Part shown: positions 34,559 to 43,070 of the stretch, piece after piece | Numbering within the stretch: the stretch's first letter is position 1 | How the letters are laid out: every line of letters starts with the position of its first letter | NCBI RefSeq assembly: GCF_000143845.1 | Contig: NC_014363.1 | Location: 1,349,186-1,413,185 of the forward strand | DNA length: 64,000 bases | Direction of reading: 5' to 3' | DNA from: Olsenella uli DSM 7084 | GTDB lineage: Bacteria; Actinomycetota; Coriobacteriia; Coriobacteriales; Atopobiaceae | Translations under genes and position numbers: made by a program | The notes under the pieces: generated by a model | What the model was told of the DNA's origin: nothing | Seen by the model: only the letters and a program-made list of their open reading frames with translations | Database searches by the model: none

Positions 34559-36316
34559 ATGATGCGGGTAGACACGATGCGGACGAAGATCAACGTCACG
34601 GCGGGCTCCGTGGCAGACAGGCCCATGGCAGACGGTCTTGCGACGGGCGACGTCGCGGGGGGCGCGTCGCGTGGCGCAGCCAGCATGGGATGTGACGAGA
34701 GGGGCAACGGCCTGCTCGGCAAGGTCTGGTGGCACGCCATCGCACGCCCCGACACGCCGGCGTTTCGCTCCCTGGGTGAGGAGCCCACCAGCTACTCCCA
34801 GCTCTGGGACCTCTCCACGAGGCTCGTCGCGGCCATCTCCACGGCGTGCGGTGACCGCTCCCCCATCATGGTCCTGGGCCCCAAGTCCGCCCTCACCGTG
34901 GCATCCTTCCTCGCCTGCCTGCGCTCCGGCCACGCCTATGTGCCCATCGATGACGCCACGCCCGCCAAGCGCGTCAATGACATCGCCGAGCAGTTGGCGG
35001 CAGGGCGCGCGGACGCCGCACGGCCCACGGTCGTGGTCAGCGCCGACGCGAGCGCCCTCGACGCGGGCATCGACCTGACCGGCGCCATCGATGCCAAGGC
35101 CGTCTGCGATCCCACGGCCTGCGACAAGTCCCGCTCCCCTGAGTCCGTGGCGCCCACGGCACCGCAGCTCGCGGAAGGGGAGCGCTCCTCGTGGGTCTCG
35201 GGCGAGGAGACGCAGTACATCATCTTCACCTCGGGATCCACCGGACGTCCCAAGGGCATCGAGGTCAGCGCCGGGGACGTCGACAACTTCATGGGGTGGA
35301 TGGAGACCTTCCCCGTCGTGCGCGACGGCGGCAGGACCTTCCTGGACCAGGCCCCCTACTCCTTCGACCTCTCTGAGTTCGAGCTCGTGGGCGCCCTTGC
35401 CACCGGCGGCTGCCTCTACGCCCTCTCGAGAGAGGCAGCGCACGACTACGGCCTGCTCTTCCGCGAACTCGCCGACTCAAGGGCCGACGTCTGGGTCTCG
35501 ACCCCGCCGTTTGCGGACCTCTGCCTCGTCGACGGCTCGTTCGGTCACGACCTCCTCCCCCAGCTGGGCCTCTTCCTGTTCTGCGGGGACACGCTGACAC
35601 ACCGCACGGCATCGAACCTGCGCGAGCGCTTTCCCCAGGCGCGCGTCGCGAACACCTACGGCCCCACCGAGTCCACGGTCGCCGTCACCTACTGCGAGAT
35701 AGACGATGGGATGCTCGCCAACCCCTGCGCCCTGCCCGTCGGCAGACCGCGCCCCGGCACCGAGCTCCACGTCATGCGCTCCGCCGCCCCCGAGGGGGCC
35801 TTCATCGAAGAGTGCCGGGCCGGGGAGTCCGGCGAGATCGTGATCTCTGGCGACACCGTGGCCAAGGGCTACTTCAACGACGTCGAGAAGAGCGCGTTCG
35901 CCTTTGGCGAGGCCACCCTCGCTGACGGCAGGCACGTCCGCACGTTCCGCACGGGCGACATCGGACATCTGGACGAGAGCGGGATGCTGCACTACGAGGG
36001 CCGCATGGGCTCGCTCGTGAAGGTCAACGGCTTTCGCATCGAGCTGGGTGACGTCGAGAACCACCTCTCGGCGCTTGCGGGCATCAAGTGCGCCGCCGTC
36101 GTGCCCGTCATGCGCGAGGGCCGTGCCAGCGCGCTCAGGGCGTTTGTCGTCCTGGACCACGAGGACGCAGGCGCCAACGAGACGCCCCGTGCCATCCGTG
36201 AGCGCCTGGGCCGGTGCATCCCGTCCTACATGGTCCCCCGCTCGGTGAGGCTCCTCGAGAGGATGCCCCTCACCAGCAACGCAAAGATCGATCGCAAGCA
36301 GCTGATGGCAAGCTAG
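34559..36316 (+). CDS. dltA: D-alanine--poly(phosphoribitol) ligase / D-alanyl carrier ligase
   Basis: A 585-residue adenylate-forming enzyme that activates D-alanine and loads it on DltC. IIFTSGSTGRPKGIEVS (P-loop), NTYGPTESTVAVTY, FRTGDIGHLDESGMLHYEGR and VKVNGFRIELGDVE are intact, with the catalytic lysine in NAKIDRKQLM. The protein is longer than typical DltA (about 505 residues) because of a roughly 45-residue N-terminal extension and a loop of about 25 residues near 185-210. GAGGAGGGGAAC precedes ATGATG at 34559. First gene of dltABCD-X. Confidence 0.95.
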   Translation: MMRVDTMRTKINVTAGSVADRPMADGLATGDVAGGASRGAASMGCDERGNGLLGKVWWHAIARPDTPAFRSLGEEPTSYSQLWDLSTRLVAAISTACGDRSPIMVLGPKSALTVASFLACLRSGHAYVPIDDATPAKRVNDIAEQLAAGRADAARPTVVVSADASALDAGIDLTGAIDAKAVCDPTACDKSRSPESVAPTAPQLAEGERSSWVSGEETQYIIFTSGSTGRPKGIEVSAGDVDNFMGWMETFPVVRDGGRTFLDQAPYSFDLSEFELVGALATGGCLYALSREAAHDYGLLFRELADSRADVWVSTPPFADLCLVDGSFGHDLLPQLGLFLFCGDTLTHRTASNLRERFPQARVANTYGPTESTVAVTYCEIDDGMLANPCALPVGRPRPGTELHVMRSAAPEGAFIEECRAGESGEIVISGDTVAKGYFNDVEKSAFAFGEATLADGRHVRTFRTGDIGHLDESGMLHYEGRMGSLVKVNGFRIELGDVENHLSALAGIKCAAVVPVMREGRASALRAFVVLDHEDAGANETPRAIRERLGRCIPSYMVPRSVRLLERMPLTSNAKIDRKQLMAS

Positions 36317-36332
36317 GAGCGCAGAGCACCCC

Positions 36333-37499
36333 ATGTCCTTCTACTCCGACACGAGCTTCTTCGTCCTTTTGGTCCCCATCATGTGCGGGGCGGCCTTCCT
36401 GGGCCTGCGAGAGAGGCCGCTGGGGCGCTACGGTCTGGTCGTCTCGCTCCTGATGCTGGCCTGCCTCTTCTGCAAGACACCGGTCCAGGCCGCCTACGCA
36501 GCATGCTACCTCGCGGTCGCCACAGTCGGCACGCAGTGGCTCCTCCGCGATCCCAGAAGCGGCAGACGCTTTGCCGTCTCGCTCGCCTGCGTGTTGGTTC
36601 CCCTGGTGGCCTGCAAGGTGAGCGGGGCCTTCGGCGGGAACCTGTTTGGCTTCGTCGGCATCTCGTATTTGACGTTTCGGGCCGTGCAGGTGCTGATAGA
36701 GGCCCACGACGGTCTCATCGGGAGCATGCGTCCCCTGGACTACCTGTACTTCATGGCGTTCTTCCCCACCTTCGTGAGCGGTCCCATCGACCGCAGTCGC
36801 CGCTTCCAGAAGGACCTGGACAGGGTCCCCGACTCGGACGAGTACGCAGGCATGCTGGGAAGGGGCATCCTTCTGGTCATGCTCGGCATGGTCTACAAGG
36901 TGGTCCTGGCCGCCGTCGCCAAGCGCTACTACATCCCCGTCACCTGGGACAGCGTCCAGGGAGACGGGCTTTGGAAGCTTCTCATCCAGATGAAGGTCTG
37001 CTACGCCTACGGTCTCTACCTGTTCTTCGACTTCGCCGGCTACTCGCTCATGGCCCTGGGGGTAAGCTATGCCCTCGGCATCCGCACGCCGCGAAACTTT
37101 CGCGCACCCTTCCTGGCCACGAGCGTCACCGACTTCTGGAACCGTTGGCACATCACGCTCTCCACGTGGCTGCGCGACTTCGTGTTCATGCGTCTGGTGC
37201 GCACGCTGATGCGCCACAAGGTCGTGAAGGGACGCCTGCGCACCTCGCAACTGGCCCTGGTCACCGACATGCTCGTGATGGGTGCATGGCATGGCCTCAC
37301 GGCCAACTACCTTCTCTATGGCCTCTATCACGGCATCCTCCTGGCGGCCGAGCAGGGATGGGAGCGGACGGGCTTCTACAAGCGTCACCGCCACCAGACC
37401 TGGTACCGCACCTGTTCGTGGCTCGTCACGATGCAGCTCGTGTTCCTGGGCTTCGCCCTGTTCTCCGGACAGGTATCTCTTCTCGTGAAAGGAAACTGA
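36333..37499 (+). CDS. dltB: D-alanyl transfer protein DltB (MBOAT)
   Basis: A 388-residue membrane-bound O-acyltransferase that moves D-alanine from DltC across the membrane. Multiple helices are present, plus the MBOAT hallmarks FPTFVSGPIDR, TDFWNRWHITLSTWLRDFVF and the catalytic histidine in LVMGAWHGLTANYLLYGLYHG. The start is 16 bases after dltA's stop with TAGGAGCG upstream; the stop is 1 base before dltC. It should form the complex with DltC, DltD and the DltX-like peptide encoded downstream. Confidence 0.95.
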   Translation: MSFYSDTSFFVLLVPIMCGAAFLGLRERPLGRYGLVVSLLMLACLFCKTPVQAAYAACYLAVATVGTQWLLRDPRSGRRFAVSLACVLVPLVACKVSGAFGGNLFGFVGISYLTFRAVQVLIEAHDGLIGSMRPLDYLYFMAFFPTFVSGPIDRSRRFQKDLDRVPDSDEYAGMLGRGILLVMLGMVYKVVLAAVAKRYYIPVTWDSVQGDGLWKLLIQMKVCYAYGLYLFFDFAGYSLMALGVSYALGIRTPRNFRAPFLATSVTDFWNRWHITLSTWLRDFVFMRLVRTLMRHKVVKGRLRTSQLALVTDMLVMGAWHGLTANYLLYGLYHGILLAAEQGWERTGFYKRHRHQTWYRTCSWLVTMQLVFLGFALFSGQVSLLVKGN

Positions 37500-37500
37500 C

Positions 37501-37764
37501 ATGTCCACGCCCACGCTCTCGCATGAGGAGCTCACCGACCGCATCCTCGACATGCTCGTAGAGATCGCCGATGACGACGAGGTCCGGGAGCACCTTGACG
37601 ACGACCTCTTCGAGTATGGCTATCTCGATTCCATGGGTGCCGTCGAGCTGCTCCTCGCCATCGAGGACGAGCTGGGGGTCACGATCGCCCCGACCGAGGT
37701 CCCCCGCGAGGAGATGAACACCGCCAACCTCATCGTCTCCCAGGTGGAGAAGCGCCTTGCCTAG
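37501..37764 (+). CDS. dltC: D-alanyl carrier protein
   Basis: An 87-residue acyl-carrier-type protein. The phosphopantetheine serine is Ser44 in YGYLDSMGAVELLLAIEDELG. It carries D-alanyl thioester to DltB. The ribosome site GTGAAAGGAAACTGAC lies in dltB's last codons. The 3' end overlaps the dltD start by 8 bases. Confidence 0.95.
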   Translation: MSTPTLSHEELTDRILDMLVEIADDDEVREHLDDDLFEYGYLDSMGAVELLLAIEDELGVTIAPTEVPREEMNTANLIVSQVEKRLA

Positions 37765-39034
37765 CGCACGCGAGGGGACCAGGCCCCAACGCGCCCTCTC
37801 GCGCAAGGCATTCCTTGCCGCGACCGCAGGCAGCCTCGCTGCGGTGGGGGCCGGGCTCGTCGCGGCCGACCGGCTGCTGATCCCCCAGCGACTCGACGAG
37901 GTCGCAGACGGTTCGCGCCTCTACGACTACGTGGTGGACGGCACCAAGTTCGACGCCGTGGACTGGACGCTCGCCAACATGTCCGACGTGGGGCGGCTCT
38001 CGCTGGGATCGTCGGAGTTCTACATCTCCAAGAATCTCGTGGCGCAGTGCCCGCAGGCCGTCTTCGGCGAGAGCAACTGCGGCATCGACCTGACCTACAT
38101 CGGGGAGGCCTACGACCAGTCCCTCTGGCAGACCATCGCCGCAGGCGCCTACGCAAGTCGCACCAAGCGGCGGCAGTGCATGGTGTTCCTCTCACCCCAG
38201 TGGTTCTTCCGTGGGGGCGACCGTGACAACAGGTTCAGCACCAAGTTCTCCTACGAGCTGTTCCGTGCCTTCTGCCGCAACGGCGACATCCCCGACGAGC
38301 TGCACGGCTACGTGCGCAAGCGTGCCGGCGCCTTGGGCGTGGACTCGAGCCTCCTGGCGGCGGCCGACCAGGACGGCCCCCTCGACGCCATCAACGACCT
38401 GCAGCTGCACGAGGCCCAGACCGTGAGGCTGCGCACCAAGCTCCCGCAGGTCATAGCGGGTGCGCCCAGCAAGAGCGCCATCCGCATGTCCGGGACTGCC
38501 ACCGGAGAGCCCGACTGGGACGCACTCATGGAACAGGCCGACCTCGATGGTGCGGCAGCCTGCACCAACAACGAGCTGGGCGTCCACGACGACTACTGGG
38601 CCAAGAACCATATCTACAAGCCCGAGCTCGACCAGAGCTTCGACCAGGCCGACAGCGAGTATGCCGACTTCGCCTGCACGCTGGATGTCCTGCGCGTGTG
38701 CGGCATGGACGTCCTGGTGGTCATGCAGCCGATGCACGGTGCCTGGTACGACTACGTGGGCGTCCCGTCTGACGTGCGCGACGTCTGGTACGATCGGGTG
38801 CGGCGGATATGCCACGAGCACGAGGCAACCTACGCAGACTTCCACACCTGCGAGTACGAGCGCTACTTCTTCTGTGACACCGTGCACCCCGGATGGCGCG
38901 GCTGGGTGCGCATCGAGCGGGCCATCTACCACTACCTCAACGGACGGGACGACGACTTCCTGGGTGGTTGGGGCTTTGGCGACGTGACGGGCGAGGGGCT
39001 GACCACCATGCAGAACGCGCAGGTGAACCAATGA
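37757..39034 (+). CDS. dltD: D-alanyl-lipoteichoic acid biosynthesis protein DltD
   Basis: A 425-residue membrane-anchored extracellular protein that completes D-alanine transfer to teichoic acid. An N-terminal hydrophobic helix (FLAATAGSLAAVGAGLVAADRLL) is followed by the SGNH-like domain: LSLGSSEFYIS (nucleophile Ser), VFLSPQWFF and a C-terminal DTVHPGWRGW (Asp-x-x-His). It begins with TTG at 37757, inside the end of dltC, with GGAGAAG upstream; no ATG is available. Its TGA overlaps the ATG of the next small gene (ATGA). Confidence 0.93.
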   Translation: MPSAREGTRPQRALSRKAFLAATAGSLAAVGAGLVAADRLLIPQRLDEVADGSRLYDYVVDGTKFDAVDWTLANMSDVGRLSLGSSEFYISKNLVAQCPQAVFGESNCGIDLTYIGEAYDQSLWQTIAAGAYASRTKRRQCMVFLSPQWFFRGGDRDNRFSTKFSYELFRAFCRNGDIPDELHGYVRKRAGALGVDSSLLAAADQDGPLDAINDLQLHEAQTVRLRTKLPQVIAGAPSKSAIRMSGTATGEPDWDALMEQADLDGAAACTNNELGVHDDYWAKNHIYKPELDQSFDQADSEYADFACTLDVLRVCGMDVLVVMQPMHGAWYDYVGVPSDVRDVWYDRVRRICHEHEATYADFHTCEYERYFFCDTVHPGWRGWVRIERAIYHYLNGRDDDFLGGWGFGDVTGEGLTTMQNAQVNQ

Positions 39035-39243
39035 GGGTGACGAGTGGGCTACGCGAGACGAGCGTGGAGTTCACGCCGCTTGCGGATGGCAAGAGATGGC
39101 TCCTCTCCCAGGGGGAGGGGCACCCGGCCCTGGTAGTGGGCGCCTCTGTCGTTGCGGTCGTCGCGATGGCGCTGCTCCTGGCATGGTTCGTGTTCCTCTC
39201 GGGCTTCAACTCCCCCGCCGAGCTGATATACGCCGGCTTCTAG
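39031..39243 (+). CDS. DltX-like small membrane protein at the end of the dlt operon
   Basis: A 70-residue protein: about 30 cytoplasmic residues, one membrane helix (ALVVGASVVAVVAMALLLAWFVFL) and the terminal motif SPAELIYAGF. DltX peptides of other Gram-positives are about 50 residues, single-pass, and end in an aromatic motif of the type FIYNxF, whose tyrosine is implicated in D-alanine transfer through DltB. The I-Y-x-x-F ending here (Tyr67, Phe70) matches that. DltX genes usually precede dltA; here it follows dltD with start-stop overlap, and is longer. The assignment is inference from motif, topology and context. Confidence 0.75.
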   Translation: MRVTSGLRETSVEFTPLADGKRWLLSQGEGHPALVVGASVVAVVAMALLLAWFVFLSGFNSPAELIYAGF

Positions 39244-39249
39244 GGAAGG

Positions 39250-39879
39250 CTAGCTCGCATGTCGCAGGATCCGCGCGACCGTGGCGCGTAGGTCCGGCAG
39301 GACCTCCTCCGCGAACCAGGGGTTGTTGCGCATCCAAATCTGGTTGCGTGGGGACGGATGGACCAGCGGGAAGCGCGCGGGCAGGTAGCTGCGGTAATCC
39401 TGCACGACTGACGTCAGGCTGATCGACGACTTGAGGCCCAGGTAATGGTGGACCGCGTAGCTCCCGACGAGGACGGTGAGTTCGACCTGGGGCATCATCT
39501 GCAGCAGAATGGGATGCCACTTCTCGGCGAAGCCCTTGCGCGGCGGCAGGTCACCCGACTTGCCCGTACCCGGGAAGTAGAAGTCCATGGGGATGATGGC
39601 AACCTTGCTTGGATCGTAGAACGTGTCACGGTCCATGCCCAGCCACTCGCGCAGGCGATCGCCGCTCCGGTCGTTCCAGGGAACGCGTGTGTCCTGGGCA
39701 ACGCGTCCCGGAGCCTGCCCTATGATGACGATCCGCGCGCTCGCGGACGCCGAGTAGAGAGGGTCGATGCCCGCAGCCGTATAGGCCGCGTTCTGCTCGT
39801 CGTTTCGAATGTCCTCGAACACCTGGTCAAACATGGCAGGTGCGCTCTTCTCGGGTATGGTTTTCCTTGGCGTGCCCAT
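39250..39879 (-). CDS. Uracil-DNA glycosylase family protein
   Basis: A 209-residue UDG-superfamily protein. Motif A is IVIIGQAPGRVAQDTRVPWNDRSGDRL and motif B is LVHPSPRNQIWMRNNPWF, the HPS(P)xxN signature. The GQAPG form, lacking the acidic residue of family-1 enzymes, fits the broader family-4/DUF-type glycosylases active on uracil or other deaminated bases. The ATG at 39879 is 4-5 bases from GGAGGT; longer frames upstream run into a MITE-like element. Convergent with the dlt operon, 6 bases from its last stop. Confidence 0.9.
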   Translation of the reverse strand: MGTPRKTIPEKSAPAMFDQVFEDIRNDEQNAAYTAAGIDPLYSASASARIVIIGQAPGRVAQDTRVPWNDRSGDRLREWLGMDRDTFYDPSKVAIIPMDFYFPGTGKSGDLPPRKGFAEKWHPILLQMMPQVELTVLVGSYAVHHYLGLKSSISLTSVVQDYRSYLPARFPLVHPSPRNQIWMRNNPWFAEEVLPDLRATVARILRHAS

Positions 39880-39963
39880 GGAGTACCTCCGTTCGACGGT
39901 TTGTCCATCTCGGTTTGCTGCAACCAGACTGGGGCATGCGACCAAGTTGGACGCAGGCAAACC

Positions 39964-40175
39964 GGATGTAACAAATAGTGCCGTTATGTGTGTTTGGGCG
40001 AACAGGAAAAGCACCCTCACTGCAGCACAACCGACCCCTCGTGGGACATGGCAACAGCATCAGGGCATCTACCTGCTGCTTCTCAGAAGCTATGTACCCT
40101 CTTGGAAAGGAGGTCCCCCAGAGAGAGCATGCTTGGCTTCCGAAAACACACATAGCGGCACTATTTGTTACATCC
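39964..40175. mobile_element. MITE-like element with 32-bp terminal inverted repeats
   Basis: The 32-bp sequence beginning GGATGTAACAAATAGTGCCG (39964-39995) recurs inverted at 40144-40175 with one mismatch. The 148 bases between encode nothing. Size, long terminal repeats and lack of genes fit a miniature inverted-repeat element or a structured RNA. I see no clear target duplication at the ends. Confidence 0.55.
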
Positions 40176-40270
40176 AGCTCTGGGAGGTGCCCGGCACCCG
40201 CACCCGCCCATTCTAGGGCTCATCCGAGAGGCACGCGTCCACGTTTGTTCGGTGCGGCCGGGCCCATATG

Positions 40271-40987
40271 TCAGCCAGCGTCGCGAATCACGTTACGGAT
40301 GGCCTGCATGGAGAGGTCAACGGCGGCGATCTCGTCCGCACAGCGCTTGAGCTCGGCCTGCATGAGCTCGGGGTTCTCGATGGTCTTCTTGTACTTGATC
40401 TTGTGCTCGAGGGTCGCCCAGAAGTCCGTGGCGATGGTCCGCAGCTGGATCTCGACGGCGGGCAGCAGCGCAGCGGCGCCCCTGTGGAGTCGCACGATGA
40501 GGTGGAGGCTCCTATAGCCGTTCGGTTTGGGATGGGCGATGTAGTCCTTCTCGTTCAGGACCTCCACCTCGTCGCGGGAGCGGACCCAGGCGGCGGTGGC
40601 GTACACGTCGTCCACGAAGGCGCAGTTCACACGTAGGCCCACGATGTCGTTGATGCCCACGGAGAGCGCGTCGTCGAAGGTGGTGCCGCAGGACCCCTTG
40701 CGCGCGATCTTCTCCATCAGGCTCGCGGGGGACTTGACTCGCGACGTGTGATAGACCACGGGCTTCAGGTCGTCGGAGTCGCTGCGTGAGCGGGAGAACT
40801 CCTCGATGAGGTCGTCCATCTGCTGACGCGCGGCAAGGAGCGTCGCATAGCGCTCGCCGTAGTAGGCCTCGGGCGACGGTGCGGCCCCCGGCACGGGCCC
40901 TGGCGTGACCTCTGGTGCGATGCCTGGCACGGCGTGCGAGGCTGTCCCTGGCATGCGGCGTATATCATTCGTCTGACATTCCGTCAT
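40271..40987 (-). CDS. Small alarmone synthetase (RelA/SpoT-domain GTP pyrophosphokinase)
   Basis: A 238-residue single-domain (p)ppGpp synthetase with no hydrolase, TGS or ACT domains. Synthetase motifs are in order: KSPASLMEKIARKG, INDIVGLRVNCAF, IAHPKPNGYRSLHLIVRL, VEIQLRT and FWATLEHKIKYKK. It resembles YwaC/RelP-type enzymes. About 45 N-terminal residues are a Pro/Ala-rich tail. The ATG overlaps the histidine kinase's TGA (ATGA at 40984-40987) with GAAGGGGAA upstream, so it is translationally coupled to a two-component system. Confidence 0.92.
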   Translation of the reverse strand: MTECQTNDIRRMPGTASHAVPGIAPEVTPGPVPGAAPSPEAYYGERYATLLAARQQMDDLIEEFSRSRSDSDDLKPVVYHTSRVKSPASLMEKIARKGSCGTTFDDALSVGINDIVGLRVNCAFVDDVYATAAWVRSRDEVEVLNEKDYIAHPKPNGYRSLHLIVRLHRGAAALLPAVEIQLRTIATDFWATLEHKIKYKKTIENPELMQAELKRCADEIAAVDLSMQAIRNVIRDAG

Positions 40988-42237
40988 GGGCGGTTCCCCT
41001 TCCTCACGGGCAGCGGCATCGACACGGTCATGGTCACCCTGCGATGGTCGGACGAGACGGACGCGCGGGCCCTGCCCCCGTGCGCCTCCGCAACCGCACG
41101 GACCATCGCGAGACCGATGCCAAAGCCGCCGACGTGGTGGTCGCGCGACCTGTCGGACTGGTAGAAACGGTCGAACCAACGACGGACATCGGCGGGGTCG
41201 GCGTCGTCGACCGCGTTGGAGACCGAGACCTCGACTTGGCGCACATGGCGCTCGACGCGCACCGAGATGGCCGCGCCGACGGAAGAGTACTTGAGCGCGT
41301 TGTCGAGAAGGGACCCCACCATGCGCGCGAGATACTGTCGGTTTCCACGGACCCATGCGCCATCCATGCGCCCCATCTCGAGTTCGTGGCCCTCGAGGAG
41401 CGCCCGCGAGCGGAAGGAGGACACCTGCTCGCCGACCAGCTCGCCGACATCCACGACATCATCGCGCGCGATGGCGGCCGACGCGCGGGAGAGGACGATG
41501 AGGCTCTCGGTGAGCTCGCTCATGACGGCAACCTGGCGCTTGATGTCGAGCAGCCACTCGTTGTCCTCGCCGATGTCCATGGCCAGGATGTCTGCGTCGG
41601 CGGAGATGATCGAGACGGGCGTCCTGAGGTCGTGCCCGGCATCGACCACGAACTGCCGCTGAGCCACCTGCGAGCGGACGATGGGCGCAACGATGCGCCG
41701 AGAGAGCAGGGCAAAGACGAGGGTGGTGCCCACCATGACCGCAAGCGATATCCACGAGATGGCGAGCGTGCTGTAGCGTAGGGTGTCACTCTGGCTGGTC
41801 CGGTCGAGAAACGCCACGGTCATCGACCCGTCCGAGCCATGTCGGATGCGGTAGCGGTAGCCTTCTATGCTCCCGGAGTCCGGGCCGGCGCGCCGGTAGA
41901 CCTCCTGGGCAAGGCGCAGGGCCGTGTCCCCGTCCAGCAGGCCGATGCCGTCGAGGTTCACGCCGGTGACGGAACCCGAGGGGTCGATGCTGGCCACGAA
42001 GAACTGCGCGCCGAGGATGTCATTGATGCTCGCGCTACCGGTGGAGGGCAGGCTCACATAGCCGGACGGCACGCTGCCGTCGTAATCGAGGACGATGTCG
42101 AGGACGGCGTCGGCCGTCGCGTCGAGCTGCTGCCGCCTGAGGAACGTGGACGAGACGATGATGAAGGCCAGCATGACGAAGAGCGCCGCAGCGACCGACG
42201 CGGTGAGCTGTGCCCTAAGCCTGCGCTCCATCTCCAT
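40984..42237 (-). CDS. Sensor histidine kinase coupled to the alarmone synthetase
   Basis: A 417-residue membrane kinase. Two helices (LTASVAAALFVMLAFIIVSS and ISLAVMVGTTLVFALLS) enclose an extracellular sensor of about 110 residues. VVDAGHDLRTPVSIISADADI is the H-box (GHDLRTP variant), with LLDNALKYS and HVGGFGIGLAMVRAVAEAHGG following. It overlaps the response regulator by 23 bases and the synthetase by 4. The signal is unknown. Confidence 0.93.
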   Translation of the reverse strand: MEMERRLRAQLTASVAAALFVMLAFIIVSSTFLRRQQLDATADAVLDIVLDYDGSVPSGYVSLPSTGSASINDILGAQFFVASIDPSGSVTGVNLDGIGLLDGDTALRLAQEVYRRAGPDSGSIEGYRYRIRHGSDGSMTVAFLDRTSQSDTLRYSTLAISWISLAVMVGTTLVFALLSRRIVAPIVRSQVAQRQFVVDAGHDLRTPVSIISADADILAMDIGEDNEWLLDIKRQVAVMSELTESLIVLSRASAAIARDDVVDVGELVGEQVSSFRSRALLEGHELEMGRMDGAWVRGNRQYLARMVGSLLDNALKYSSVGAAISVRVERHVRQVEVSVSNAVDDADPADVRRWFDRFYQSDRSRDHHVGGFGIGLAMVRAVAEAHGGRARASVSSDHRRVTMTVSMPLPVRKGNRP

Positions 42238-42898
42238 CGGCGCTCACCAACCTCCAACCATCCCCCTCCGCCCCCTCGACGCGCAGAGACGAGCCGAGCG
42301 CCTCGAGCTTGGCGTTGAGGAGACGTGCATAGAGCTCCACCGTCCCCGACAGCGCCTCTCCGTCCCAGATGTGATCTACGAGCCAGGACGCGGCAACCGG
42401 CGTGCCACCGGCGTTCGCGAGCGCCGCCACCATGGCGGCCTCGTGAGGATCAACCCTCAGCGCCCCCCGCTCGGTCGAGAGCCGTGCCGCATCCGTCTCG
42501 ATGCAGAGGTCACCACAGCGCACGACGGAGGATGCCCCGGAGCGGGGGCGCGCGGCGGCACGCACGCGTGCCACGAGCTCGCGCGCATCGAAGGGCTTGG
42601 AGATGTAGTCGTCCGCCCCGAGGTCGAGGCCGAGGACCCTGTCGTCCACCTGGGTCTTTGCGGTAAGGAGGATGGTGGGGGTGGTGTTGCCCTCGGAGCG
42701 CATCGAGCGCAGCACCGCGAGTCCGTCCATCTCCGGCATCATGATGTCAAGGACCGCCACGTCAAAGTAGCCGTTGCACAGCATCTGAAGAGCCTCGGCA
42801 CCATCGTGCGCCACGTGGACCTCACAGTCCGAGCGGGTCAGTATCGCCGTCGTCGCGCGTGCGAGGCTCGCGTTGTCTTCCGCCAAAAGGACGCGCAT
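42215..42898 (-). CDS. OmpR-family response regulator
   Basis: A 227-residue regulator: receiver with VLLAEDN, phospho-acceptor Asp in VAVLDIMMPEMDGLAV, ILLTAKTQ and SKPFDARELVAR, then a divergent winged-helix domain (LLNAKLEALGSSLRVEGAEGDGWRL) whose usual GYG turn is replaced by GDGW. It is first in the operon with the kinase and alarmone synthetase. Confidence 0.92.
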   Translation of the reverse strand: MRVLLAEDNASLARATTAILTRSDCEVHVAHDGAEALQMLCNGYFDVAVLDIMMPEMDGLAVLRSMRSEGNTTPTILLTAKTQVDDRVLGLDLGADDYISKPFDARELVARVRAAARPRSGASSVVRCGDLCIETDAARLSTERGALRVDPHEAAMVAALANAGGTPVAASWLVDHIWDGEALSGTVELYARLLNAKLEALGSSLRVEGAEGDGWRLVSADGDGAQA

Positions 42899-43070
42899 GG
42901 AACTCCCAACGTCGGGGTACAGGGCAGGGCCAGCTCACGGCGCCCCTGGCCCTGCTTATACCCAAACGGTACGCACGTACCCTGCCGCAGCGGGACGCAA
43001 CGCCGCGACACCACAAGCTTCGGGCGCCATCACGGCGCCATCACGACGACCGCCCGCCGTCAGACACCCC

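Noticed and set aside
33491-36316. A 941-codon open frame covering dltA and extending 1 kb upstream
   Set aside because: Upstream of 34559 it runs antisense to the response regulator and kinase and has no family resemblance; dltA's own ribosome site is at 34546-34556.
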